From Rhodospirillaceae bacterium (GTDB taxonomy: Bacteria > Pseudomonadota > Alphaproteobacteria > Rhodospirillales > UBA2165), in assembly GCA_002687515.1 (NCBI GenBank), contig NZAK01000075.1:1-37699 (forward strand): DNA of 37,699 nt, read 5' to 3'. The translations under genes and the position numbers were made by a program. Positions 17,202-24,979 of this stretch are shown here, in pieces (position 1 is the stretch's first letter; every line of letters starts with the position of its first letter). The notes below the pieces were generated by a model. The model was not told the DNA's origin. It searched no databases and was given only the letters and a program-made list of their open reading frames with translations.

Positions 17202-19102
17202 TCGGCCACCTTTGCACACCATGCGCGCCACATATCACGGTACGCCGCCTCTACATTCCTCGCATACCCTGCCCCGTTGCACAGGCGCGATGTCAATAAC
17301 TGGATTCCAAGCTGGCCCCGCATGGACACCAAGCGCGCATGGTCGTCGGCCAGGCGACGGGCGATATCCAGATAGGCGCGCTGGCTGCCGGCCGCCAATT
17401 CGCCCCTGCCGATATGGGTAAGCATCGATGCCGCCACCCGGTCGACAAATCCATCGCCCCAAAGGGCGATTACCGGCACCCCCATCAACAGCGCTTCGAA
17501 GGTGGTCGTGGCGCCGTTGAATGGGAACGGATCGAGGGCGATATCGACCTTGCCATAGGCCCGCAAATGGTCGTCCAAGGGGTCGTCGCCGCTGAGCAGT
17601 ATCAACCGCTCCTGGTCCAATCCCAGCCGCTCGAAATGATCGCGCCAAGTACCGGCAATGCCCGCATCGCCATAATAGTTGCGATATTTCAGAGCCAGGC
17701 GCGATGCCGGTGTGGCGCGCAATATCTCGCCCCACAAGGCGATCACCGTTGCGTTAATTTTTTCCGGCTTGTTGAAGCAACCGAAGGTGATGTAGCCATT
17801 TTCCGCGGATGGCGGCGGCGTCGCCGCGGGCACATCCGGCGGCGGCGTGAATTGATAGAATTCGGGCAGCCGGTAAAGCTGTTCGGTGAATTTTTCCTGT
17901 GTTTCGGCCGGGTGCAGCAACCCGTCCGAGAGCCAGTAATCCATTTCGTCAAGGCCGCTGGTTGCGCAATCGTGAAAGCTGACCTGCACCGGCGCCGCGC
18001 GGTGGGCCGCGATCAATGGGCGATTGAGGTTGAAGCGTCCGGCAAGGAAGACCAGCACATCGATGCGGTCCTGGCGCATGCGCGCGGCTAGCTGCGCATC
18101 ATTGATCCCGCGGGTAGAAATCCAATGGTCCGCCAAGGCGCGAAACTCGGCGCTCACTTGGTCGTCGAATTCCTCCTCGGCATAGAGAAAAATCTCAAAG
18201 GCGGCGCGATCGTGATTGCGGATAAGGGGCAGCAGATTGCGCGCCACCGGATGATCGCGAAAATCGGACGAGACATAACCGATCTTCAGCCGGCGCTTCG
18301 GCGCGCGGTTGCTATCGGCAAAGGATACGCGCCGCGCCGCCGGCTTTAAGTGTTTGGCCGCGTGGCGCCGGTGCAATTCGAACCGCTCGGCGGCCGTCAA
18401 ATCCGGCTGATTTAGCATGGCGATCAAAAGATTGCGTTCCGCCAGATGGCAATTGGGATCCATCGCCAGGGCCCGGCGGAACGAATCGATTGCGGCATCC
18501 ACATTCCCGGCGGTCTGTTGCGCCGCGCCCAGATTGGTAAGTGCCGCCGGCTTGTCGCGGGCTGGCCCCAGCGCCCGCGTCAAATTGTCGACGGCCTCGG
18601 TAAGCCGGCCCGCCTTTAAAAGGATTTGCCCGAGATTGCTTAGCGCTTCGGGATTGTCCGGAGCCAGCGCCAGGGCATCGATAGATGCGCGCTCGGCGCT
18701 TTCCAAATCGCCGCTGTGCAGCAGCGTATTGGCCAGATTGACATGGGCGGCAAGAAACGCCGGCGAAACTTCGATGGCCCGGCGGTAAAGATCGGCGGCG
18801 GAGCCGGGTTCGCCATCTGCAAATCGGGCGTTTCCCAAATGATATAGAATTTCGGCGTTCGATGGATCGATACCATGGACGCGCCGAAAAATCTTGATGG
18901 CGGCGGCGGCGTTTCCGGTTTGATAGGCGATCAAGCCCAAATATTTAAGCGCTTCGAGATTAACGGAATCCCGGTTCAGGATTTCGCGGCACAGGCTTTC
19001 GGCCGCATCCAGGCGGCCACCCTTAAGAAATTCGGCGGTGCGCGCCAATAACGAAGCTGTACTCGCGCCCGGCGGCGAATCAATGATATCGGTAACGCCC
19101 AT
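17198..19102 (-). CDS. TPR repeat protein with OGT/SPINDLY-type (GT41) glycosyltransferase domain
   Basis: A 634-aa protein. Residues about 15-235 are tandem TPR repeats (for example LGLIAYQTGNAAAAIKIFRR and NLGAAQQTAGNVDAAIDSF). Residues about 265-625 match the C-terminal domain of O-linked GlcNAc transferases: LKIGYVSSDFRDHPVARNL, VQVSFHDCATSGLDEMDYWL, YITFGCFNKPEKI, and the nucleotide-sugar segment ALDPFPFNGATTTFEALLMG. Expected to move a sugar from a UDP- or GDP-sugar to a protein acceptor bound by the TPR superhelix. No signal peptide, so cytosolic. In OGT the first motif usually reads HPxxH; here it is HPVAR. Acceptor and donor are unknown. It stands alone on its strand with a 137-nt gap to a divergent SDR gene, splitting the usual mltG-yicC adjacency. 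Confidence 0.8.
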   Translation of the reverse strand: MGVTDIIDSPPGASTASLLARTAEFLKGGRLDAAESLCREILNRDSVNLEALKYLGLIAYQTGNAAAAIKIFRRVHGIDPSNAEILYHLGNARFADGEPGSAADLYRRAIEVSPAFLAAHVNLANTLLHSGDLESAERASIDALALAPDNPEALSNLGQILLKAGRLTEAVDNLTRALGPARDKPAALTNLGAAQQTAGNVDAAIDSFRRALAMDPNCHLAERNLLIAMLNQPDLTAAERFELHRRHAAKHLKPAARRVSFADSNRAPKRRLKIGYVSSDFRDHPVARNLLPLIRNHDRAAFEIFLYAEEEFDDQVSAEFRALADHWISTRGINDAQLAARMRQDRIDVLVFLAGRFNLNRPLIAAHRAAPVQVSFHDCATSGLDEMDYWLSDGLLHPAETQEKFTEQLYRLPEFYQFTPPPDVPAATPPPSAENGYITFGCFNKPEKINATVIALWGEILRATPASRLALKYRNYYGDAGIAGTWRDHFERLGLDQERLILLSGDDPLDDHLRAYGKVDIALDPFPFNGATTTFEALLMGVPVIALWGDGFVDRVAASMLTHIGRGELAAGSQRAYLDIARRLADDHARLVSMRGQLGIQLLTSRLCNGAGYARNVEAAYRDMWRAWCAKVAD

Positions 19103-19199
19103 ATTCTATATTTCGGCCTCGGCTCGATGATGTCCGATTTGCCGGTCATCATGGACCAGCGCCGTTAAGGAGCGGTAAATTCGAGGACCAGGCCCGGCA

Positions 19200-19234
19200 G
19201 GCAACCCACCTGGCAACCCGCCTGCAACGGAGAG
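19200..19234 (+). promoter_or_regulatory. 12-nt tandem repeat and ribosome-binding site upstream of the SDR gene
   Basis: Two 12-nt units, GGCAACCCACCT (19200-19211) and GGCAACCCGCCT (19212-19223), differ at one position and are followed by a partial third unit. GGAGAG at 19229-19234 is a good ribosome-binding site 5 nt before the ATG at 19240. The repeat lies in the divergent intergenic region. Whether it is regulatory is unknown. Confidence 0.35.
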
Positions 19235-19239
19235 TACCG

Positions 19240-20013
19240 ATGCGCAGGAAAGAGTATTCATCGATACTGATCACCGGCGCTTCCAGCGGAATCGGACGCG
19301 CATTGGCGCTTATTTACGCCGCGCCGGGGGTGCGGCTGGCGCTGTCCGGCCGGGACCGGGCGCGCCTGGGCGCGGTTGCCCGGGAATGCCGGAACCTGGG
19401 CGCAGCCGTCGACGAAGCGGTTATCGATGTCCGCGGCGAAGCGGCGATGACCGCTTGGCTGAGCGAAATCGACGATGCGCGCGCCTTGGACTTGGTTATC
19501 GCCAATGCCGGCGTATCCTCTGACACCAGCGGCGGCGGCGATGCCGCGGAAACCAACCGGCTGATTTTCGAAATCAACATTAGAGGCGTCCAAAATACGA
19601 TTACGCCTCTTGTGCAGCGGTTTCTTGACAGGAAAAAGGGCCAATTCGCCATTATGAGTTCGATAGCGGCGTTCCACGGCATGCCGAGCGCACCAGCCTA
19701 TAGCGCCAGCAAGGCTTGGGGTAAATCCTACGGCGAGGCCATGCGCGGACGGCTCGGCCGTCATGGTATCGGCGTCAGCGTCATCTGCCCGGGGTTCGTG
19801 GCAAGCCGGATCACGGAAAACAACCGTTTTCCCATGCCAATGTTCATGCAGGCCGATAAGGCAGCGCGTATCATCGAGCGCGGCTTGGCCAGAAACAGGC
19901 CGCGCATTGCCTTCCCGCTACCCATCTACTTCATGGTTTGGCTGCTCGACGCGTTGCCGCCCGGATGGACCGACCGCCTGTTCAAGAAACTTCCCGATAA
20001 GGAATGGCTGTAA
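19240..20013 (+). CDS. short-chain dehydrogenase/reductase (SDR)
   Basis: A 257-aa classical SDR. The cofactor motif GASSGIG is at 13-19, IANAGVS (NAG motif) near 88, and the catalytic Ser140/141, Tyr154 and Lys158 (YSASK) are in place. PGFVASRI follows the active site, and a hydrophobic segment near the C-terminus (IYFMVWLLDALP) hints at membrane association. NAD(P)H-dependent oxidoreductase; substrate unknown. Related SDRs occur in capsule and lipid loci, which is only suggestive. It runs against both flanking operons and ends 4 nt before the convergent mltG stop. Confidence 0.8.
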   Translation: MRRKEYSSILITGASSGIGRALALIYAAPGVRLALSGRDRARLGAVARECRNLGAAVDEAVIDVRGEAAMTAWLSEIDDARALDLVIANAGVSSDTSGGGDAAETNRLIFEINIRGVQNTITPLVQRFLDRKKGQFAIMSSIAAFHGMPSAPAYSASKAWGKSYGEAMRGRLGRHGIGVSVICPGFVASRITENNRFPMPMFMQADKAARIIERGLARNRPRIAFPLPIYFMVWLLDALPPGWTDRLFKKLPDKEWL

Positions 20014-20017
20014 TTTT

Positions 20018-21010
20018 CTAGCGCCCTGTTTGCCTGTCTTTTTGCAGGCGCCGCCAGCGGCGGACGTTTCTGTTGTGCGCTTTAAGCGTACGGGCGAAGA
20101 TATGCCCGCCCTTGCCGTCGGCGACGAAATATAGATCGCCCGTCTCGGCCGGGTTGAGCGCGGCTTCGAGGGCGGCAAGCCCGGGATTGGCGATCGGGCC
20201 TGGCGGCAACCCTTTATGCATATAGGTGTTGTAGGGGTCCGGATGTTTGAGATCGGCATGGGTCAGACGGCGGCCCAATTCGCCGCGCCCGCCGGTCAAT
20301 GCATAAACCACGGTGGGATCGGATTGCAGGCGCATGCCGCGGCGCAAGCGATTGATGAATACGCCCGCCACCCGCGCCCGCTCCTCGGCAAGTCCGGTTT
20401 CCTTTTCGATAATCGAGGCAAGAACCACCGCTTCGGCGGGATTGTTCAGGGGAAGGTCCGGCGCCCGCCGGAGCCACAATTTTTCGATGGCCCGGGCCAT
20501 CGCCTCGCGCATGCGGCGGACGATCTCTTTGCGGCTATCACCGTATGAAAAATGATAGGTTTCGGGTAAAAATTCGCCTTCACCGAATTCCGCCGGCAAC
20601 GCTCCCCGCAATCCCTCGGTGGCGCTCAGACGCGCCCTGATCTCCTGGGTGGTGAGGCCCTCGGCGACCGTCAAGCGCCTAACGACCGTTTTTCCATGCC
20701 GCAAAATATCAAGAACCCGGCGTGCGCTGACGCCCTTGGGAAAGGTGAATTCGCCTGCCTTTAGCGGAGCCTCGGGCTCGTAGAGGCGCGCACCGATACG
20801 CAACAACACCGGATATTGGATAATTCCGTTGGAGCGCAGCAATTCAGCGATCGCGTCAACGCCGAGGCCGTTTGGAATGACCACGGCCCGGTTAGAAAGC
20901 GAAGGGCCGGGCTGACTGAATTTCGCATATCCGAAAAATCCGCTACCGGTAACCGCGATAACGGCCAGAACGGCCAGTATGGAGATCCAGCGGATGATAC
21001 CAAGTTGCAT
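20018..21010 (-). CDS. mltG: endolytic murein transglycosylase MltG (YceG family)
   Basis: A 330-aa inner-membrane lytic transglycosylase that cleaves nascent glycan strands and probably sets strand length. It has a short N-terminus, one membrane helix (about 8-28), then the YceG domain. The active-site region is complete: ASIIEKETGLAEERARV (199-214), with EKETG carrying the catalytic Glu, and VFINRLRRGMRLQSDPTVVY. The likely ATG at 21008-21010 and the next codons lie inside the left terminal repeat of the 273-bp inverted-repeat element, so that element now separates mltG from fabF. It appears to end the fab operon and converges with the SDR gene. Confidence 0.92.
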   Translation of the reverse strand: MQLGIIRWISILAVLAVIAVTGSGFFGYAKFSQPGPSLSNRAVVIPNGLGVDAIAELLRSNGIIQYPVLLRIGARLYEPEAPLKAGEFTFPKGVSARRVLDILRHGKTVVRRLTVAEGLTTQEIRARLSATEGLRGALPAEFGEGEFLPETYHFSYGDSRKEIVRRMREAMARAIEKLWLRRAPDLPLNNPAEAVVLASIIEKETGLAEERARVAGVFINRLRRGMRLQSDPTVVYALTGGRGELGRRLTHADLKHPDPYNTYMHKGLPPGPIANPGLAALEAALNPAETGDLYFVADGKGGHIFARTLKAHNRNVRRWRRLQKDRQTGR

Positions 21011-21270
21011 AAATAAACACCCATTGTGACGGCTTTGCGCGGTTTCCGGTTAGGAGCGTGCCGTGCCGTGATGCCTTTGCATCATAAGCGGTGCGCCCAC
21101 GGCTATTCAGGGCATCCGGAAGCCGCGCAAAGCCGCCCTTCGGGTCGCCTTTCCCGCCCCCTCGGGGTGTCGGGAAGGCTTGCCGATGGGACGCCATCGC
21201 CAGCGCCTCCCCTCCGACCGAGGGAGCGGGAAAGAAGATCACAATGGGTGTTTATTTGTGCAATTTGGTA
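20998..21270. mobile_element. 273-bp inverted-repeat (MITE-like) element between fabF and mltG
   Basis: Terminal inverted repeats lie at 20998-21029 and 21239-21270, 32 nt each and matching at 30 of 32 positions. Inside is a second inverted repeat, 21031-21049 with 21116-21134 (18 of 19). Further hairpins lie at 21070-21083 (5-bp stem), 21147-21179 (imperfect, about 9 bp) and 21207-21226. No transposase or credible gene is present. The outermost bases are TA at both ends, compatible with a TA target duplication as in IS630/mariner-type elements. These are the features of a non-autonomous miniature inverted-repeat element. No second copy lies in the window, so mobility is inferred. Confidence 0.6.
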
Positions 21271-21289
21271 TTAGCCGGCTCATTTTTGA

Positions 21290-22546
21290 TTAATCGATCC
21301 CCGCGATGATAAGCGAAGCGTTGGTGCCGCCGAAACCGAAGGAATTGGACAGCACCGCCCTGACTTTACGCTCCTGCGCCTGATGCGCGACCAGATTGAT
21401 GTCGCAGCCTTCCGATGGATTGTCGAGATTAAGGGTCGGCGGGACAACGCCGTGTTTGATGGCCAGGGTCGAAAATATGGCCTCGACCGCGCCGGCGGCG
21501 CCCAGCAGGTGCCCGATGGAAGATTTGGTTGACGACATGGCGATGCCGTTGACCGCGTCACCGAACAGCCGTTTCACCGCGCCCAGTTCGATCTCGTCGC
21601 CAAGCGGCGTCGAGGTTCCGTGCGCGTTGACATAATCGATATCCTCGGGGTTGAGCCCGGCGCGCTTCAGCGCAGCCCGCATCGACCGATAACCGCCGTT
21701 GCCGTCTTCGGCGGGCGCGGTGATGTGATGGGCATCGCCGGACATACCGTAGCCGACGACTTCGCCATAGATTTGCGCGCCGCGCGCACGCGCATGTTCA
21801 AGCTCTTCCAGGACAACGATGCCGGCACCTTCGCCGATGACGAAGCCATCGCGATCCCTGTCCCAGGGCCGCGAAGCCTTTTCCGGCGTATCGTTGAAGC
21901 CGGACGACAACGCCCGCGCCTGCGCAAACCCGGCAACGCCGGTCCTGCAGATGGCGGCTTCGGCGCCGCCGGCGATCATCACATCGGCATCTTCGAATAT
22001 GATCATGCGGGCGGCGTCGCCGATGGCATGGGCACCCGATGAGCATGCAGTGACCACCGCATGATTGGGCCCCTTGAAGCCATATCTGATGGCGACCTGG
22101 CCGGAAGCCAGATTGATCAGGCTGGCCGGAATGAAAAACGGGCTCAGGCGCCGGGCCTTGCCTTCATGAACCACGATGCTGCTTCGCTCAATCTCGGGAA
22201 GCCCGCCGATGCCGGCGCCGATCAAAACGCCGGTGCGCTCTAATTCCTCTTCGTCATCGGGCGTCCAGCCGGCGTCCTTGACCGCCATCTCCGCCGCCGC
22301 CAATCCGAATTGGATAAAGGTATCCATGCGCCGCTGTTCCTTGGGCGGCACCCAGTCGTCGGCCAGGAATGCGTGATCGCCGTCGAGCGGCACCCGCGCC
22401 GCAATCTTTGACGAAATATCGGAAACATCGAAATCGGTGATCGGCACGACGCCGGACCGGCTGTCGATCAATCGCTGCCAAGTCGCATCGGTCCCGCATG
22501 CCAGCGGCGTTACCAGACCGATACCGGTGATTACCACGCGCCTCAT
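21290..22546 (-). CDS. fabF: 3-oxoacyl-[acyl-carrier-protein] synthase II FabF
   Basis: A 418-aa condensing enzyme that extends acyl-ACP with malonyl-ACP in fatty-acid elongation. The thiolase-fold signatures and catalytic triad are present: Cys168 in TACSSG, His309 in NAHGTSTPLGD, His346 in SSIGHLLGAAG. The C-terminal NSFGFGGTNASL is intact. The start ATG gives the normal MRRVVITGIG. It lies 63 nt downstream of acpP in the same operon. The inverted-repeat element begins 19 nt past its stop. Confidence 0.96.
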   Translation of the reverse strand: MRRVVITGIGLVTPLACGTDATWQRLIDSRSGVVPITDFDVSDISSKIAARVPLDGDHAFLADDWVPPKEQRRMDTFIQFGLAAAEMAVKDAGWTPDDEEELERTGVLIGAGIGGLPEIERSSIVVHEGKARRLSPFFIPASLINLASGQVAIRYGFKGPNHAVVTACSSGAHAIGDAARMIIFEDADVMIAGGAEAAICRTGVAGFAQARALSSGFNDTPEKASRPWDRDRDGFVIGEGAGIVVLEELEHARARGAQIYGEVVGYGMSGDAHHITAPAEDGNGGYRSMRAALKRAGLNPEDIDYVNAHGTSTPLGDEIELGAVKRLFGDAVNGIAMSSTKSSIGHLLGAAGAVEAIFSTLAIKHGVVPPTLNLDNPSEGCDINLVAHQAQERKVRAVLSNSFGFGGTNASLIIAGID

Positions 22547-22612
22547 GGCTCACACGAATTTACAGTTAAAGTAATTCCAGATTATACCGCACGAGAGCGG
22601 CGCCCCGTATCG

Positions 22613-22849
22613 CTATTGCACCTGCGAGGACAAAAAATCCACCGCATCCTTGACGGTGAGGATTTTTTCGGCGGCATCATCGGGTATTTCGCAACCGAAC
22701 TCTTCCTCAAAGGCCATGACCAGTTCGACCGTATCCAAGCTGTCTGCGCCCAGATCATCGATGAAGCTCGCCGTATCGGTGACCTTTTCCTCGTCCACGC
22801 CTAAATGTTCGACGATAATCCCCCTTACGCGGTCAGCAATGTCGCTCAT
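22613..22849 (-). CDS. acpP: acyl carrier protein AcpP
   Basis: A 78-aa acidic four-helix carrier protein. The 4'-phosphopantetheine attachment site is Ser37 in [12 protein letters not shown]. Carries growing acyl chains for the Fab enzymes encoded on both sides and for lipid A and phospholipid synthesis. GAGGA precedes the ATG. The 172-nt gap to fabG contains a perfect 10-bp palindrome (22910-22919) and has room for an internal promoter, which would fit the high demand for ACP, but I cannot define one convincingly. Confidence 0.97.
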   Translation of the reverse strand: MSDIADRVRGIIVEHLGVDEEKVTDTASFIDDLGADSLDTVELVMAFEEEFGCEIPDDAAEKILTVKDAVDFLSSQVQ

Positions 22850-23021
22850 ACTTTCAGTCCTCGACTAAATATCCACAGAAACTCAAAATTACGTTTACGG
22901 CCCCTTGCCCAACCGGTTGTTCGGCCTTGAATTATCCGAGGCTCATTGCGGCGTTCGTAACACACTTTGAAATCCTTGACCAGCATTCCGAAACGCCAAA
23001 TTTACATCTCTCGATCATGGT
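22850..23021. other. fabG-acpP intergenic gap
   Basis: 172 nt without a reading frame of note. It holds the palindrome CAACCGGTTG at 22910-22919 and the acpP ribosome-binding site. I see neither a clear terminator for fabG nor a clear -35/-10 pair. Confidence 0.4.
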
Positions 23022-23759
23022 CTATATCATCGCCATTCCGCCGTTCACATGAAGTGTCTGACCGGTCACATAGGCAGCCTCGTCGCTCGCTAAGAAAACC
23101 ACCCCGGCGGCCACATCGTCAACTTCGCCCAGACGCCCGGCGGGAATCGCCTGCAACAGCGCGTCGCGCTGATCATCCTTCAAGGCGTCAGTCATGGCGG
23201 TGACTATGAATCCCGGCGCAATGCAATTGACCGTGATGCCGCGCGAGGCAACTTCGGCGGCTATGGATTTGCTCATGCCGATCAAGCCGGCCTTGGACGC
23301 CGCGTAATTAGCCTGTCCCGCATTTCCGGTGACGCCGACAATAGAGGTGATGGATATAATCCGTCCCCAGCGCTGTTTCATCATGCCCCTCAAGCAGGCG
23401 CGCGAAAGCCGGAATGCGGCGCCCAAATTGACATCGAGCACGCTTTGCCAATCTTCGTCCTTGATGCGCATGGCCAAGTTGTCGCGGGTCAGCCCGGCAT
23501 TGTTCACCAGGATGTCGAGCCCGCCCATTTCCGCCTCCGCCGTCGCGGCGAGCTTGCCGGCCTGATCGGGCTGCGAAAGGTCGGCTGCAACTACATGCGC
23601 GTTTTCGCCAAGTTCTTCGGCCAGGGCCTCGAGCGCTTCGGTGCGCGTGCCCGACAGGGCCACCGCCGCGCCCTCGGCGTGCAGATTTCTGGCAATGGCA
23701 CCACCGATGCCGCCGGAGGCGCCGGTCACCAGGGCGCGTTTTCCGGATAAATCGAACAT
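23022..23759 (-). CDS. fabG: 3-oxoacyl-[acyl-carrier-protein] reductase FabG
   Basis: A 245-aa NADPH-dependent SDR that reduces 3-oxoacyl-ACP in fatty-acid elongation. GASGGIG at 13-19 binds NADPH, NNAG is at 86-89, and the catalytic Ser139, Tyr152 and Lys156 match FabG numbering closely. The C-terminal YVTGQTLHVNGGMAMI is typical. The open frame runs far upstream through fabD in another frame; ATG 23759 with GGAGGG before it is the true start. It lies 50 nt after fabD and before acpP, which supports FabG over other SDRs. Confidence 0.96.
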   Translation of the reverse strand: MFDLSGKRALVTGASGGIGGAIARNLHAEGAAVALSGTRTEALEALAEELGENAHVVAADLSQPDQAGKLAATAEAEMGGLDILVNNAGLTRDNLAMRIKDEDWQSVLDVNLGAAFRLSRACLRGMMKQRWGRIISITSIVGVTGNAGQANYAASKAGLIGMSKSIAAEVASRGITVNCIAPGFIVTAMTDALKDDQRDALLQAIPAGRLGEVDDVAAGVVFLASDEAAYVTGQTLHVNGGMAMI

Positions 23760-23809
23760 GCCGTACCCTCCTTCAAAAGACTTCGTTTTTTTATCGTGCC
23801 GGTTACGAC

Positions 23810-24751
23810 TTACAGCGTGCCGGCGAATGCCTCTATATCGTCCGGTGTCTGCACGGAAATGCCGGTCAGATCGCGGTCGATCCGGCGGGTCAGGCCGGTC
23901 AGCACCTTGCCGGCGCCGATCTCGACCACCGTATCGATGCCGTTGTCTCGCATATAAAGCACGCTTTCGCGCCAACGCACGCGCGATGTGACCTGTTCGA
24001 CCAACAGGCGCCGAATTTCCTCGGGCGCGCTTTCGGCGGCGGCGGTGACGTTGGCGATAACCGGAAGGGCGGGCCGGTTGATTTGCATCGCCGCCAGCCT
24101 GTCGGCCATCACATCGGCGGCCGGCGCCATCAAGGCGCAATGAAACGGGGCGCTGACCTGAAGCATGATGCTGCGCTTGGCGCCGCCCGCGACGGCAATT
24201 TCCAAGGCCCGTTCCACCGCCGCCGCATCGCCCGAGATGACCACCTGGCCGGGAGCGTTATCGTTGGCGGCGGTGCAGACCCCGGCGCCGGCGCCTTCGG
24301 CGGCAAACGCCTCGGCTTGATCCAGTTCGACGCCGATCAACGCCGCCATCGCGCCTTCGCCGACCGCAACCGCTTCCTGCATGGCCAGGCCGCGCGCTTT
24401 GAGGATGCGGGCGGCGTCGGCGAGGGTGAAGGCTCGGGTAGCGGTCAGGGCGGTGTATTCGCCAAGCGAATGGCCGGCCACGAACTTGCCGGCGGCGGCC
24501 AGATCGAAGCCGCCTTCCGTGCGGAGAACGGCGATTATTGCCATGCTCACCGCCATCAGCGCCGGCTGGGCATTTTCGGTCAATGTCAGATCATCTTCCT
24601 CGCCTTGGAACATGAGCCGCGATAGATTCTGCTCCAGTGCATCGTCGACTTCCTGGAACAGATGGCGGGCGGCGGGAAACGCACCCGCCAGTTCCTTGCC
24701 CATGCCCACCGCCTGGGTCCCCTGGCCGGGAAATACAAATGAACGCGCCAT
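23810..24751 (-). CDS. fabD: malonyl-CoA:ACP transacylase FabD
   Basis: A 313-aa enzyme that loads malonyl groups from CoA onto ACP. FPGQGTQ at 7-13 forms the oxyanion region, the nucleophile is Ser95 in GHSLGEY, and the partner His204 is in SAPFHCALM. The C-terminal VEIGAGKVLTGL is typical. The open frame extends to 24862, but ATG 24751 gives the usual MARSFVFPGQG start. First gene of the fab operon, divergent from rpsF, with a promoter candidate 30-60 nt upstream. Confidence 0.96.
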   Translation of the reverse strand: MARSFVFPGQGTQAVGMGKELAGAFPAARHLFQEVDDALEQNLSRLMFQGEEDDLTLTENAQPALMAVSMAIIAVLRTEGGFDLAAAGKFVAGHSLGEYTALTATRAFTLADAARILKARGLAMQEAVAVGEGAMAALIGVELDQAEAFAAEGAGAGVCTAANDNAPGQVVISGDAAAVERALEIAVAGGAKRSIMLQVSAPFHCALMAPAADVMADRLAAMQINRPALPVIANVTAAAESAPEEIRRLLVEQVTSRVRWRESVLYMRDNGIDTVVEIGAGKVLTGLTRRIDRDLTGISVQTPDDIEAFAGTL

Positions 24752-24785
24752 GCCGACCGCCTCAATTAAATCAATTATCCTTTTG

Positions 24786-24813
24786 TTGATACAAGCTGAC
24801 AATTGCCTGTCAA
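24786..24813 (-). promoter_or_regulatory. promoter of the fab operon with overlapping dyad
   Basis: On the minus strand TTGACA (complement of 24808-24813) is followed after 16 nt by TATCAA (complement of 24786-24791), about 35 nt before the fabD ATG. A dyad TGACA-N6-TGTCA (24797-24812) overlaps the -35 and spacer and could bind a repressor. The regulator is not known. Confidence 0.55.
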
Positions 24814-24855
24814 GCTTGGCCAAATGCAACGTTGAAAACGGGTTCGGCGCCGTCC

Positions 24856-24883
24856 TTGCCACTGGGTTCTAATTGTGTATAGT
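24856..24883 (+). promoter_or_regulatory. promoter of the rpsF operon
   Basis: TTGCCA (24856-24861), a 16-nt spacer and TATAGT (24878-24883) form a good sigma-70-type promoter about 97 nt upstream of the rpsF ATG, leaving a structured leader of about 90 nt. Confidence 0.6.
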
Positions 24884-24902
24884 GCGCGCCCGAAAACTCC
24901 TT

Positions 24903-24955
24903 GCCAGATAAGTGTCTGGCTATGCCCGGCCAAGGCGGCTACCGCCGATGCGGGC
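24903..24955 (+). promoter_or_regulatory. structured rpsF leader, candidate S6:S18 autoregulatory site
   Basis: The leader folds into a 6-bp hairpin (24903-24908 with 24915-24920). Next comes a two-part stem: outer GCCCG/CGGGC (24924-24928 with 24951-24955) and inner GGCGG/CCGCC (24934-24938 with 24942-24946, loop CTA), with unpaired bases between the two. Many bacteria carry an S6:S18-binding RNA in the rpsF leader that mimics the 16S rRNA site. Position and an interrupted C/G-rich stem fit, but I did not match the consensus base by base. Confidence 0.4.
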
Positions 24956-24979
24956 TGAGACAAGCCGAAAGGGGAATAT

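Noticed and set aside
22581-22586. TATAAT on the minus strand between acpP and fabF
   Set aside because: No -35-like hexamer at 16-18 nt spacing, and the genes are clearly in one operon; a separate fabF promoter is not supported.
23760-24140. N-terminal extension of the FabG frame
   Set aside because: The added residues are Arg/Gly-rich out-of-frame fabD sequence; ATG 23759 with GGAGGG upstream gives the conserved FabG N-terminus.
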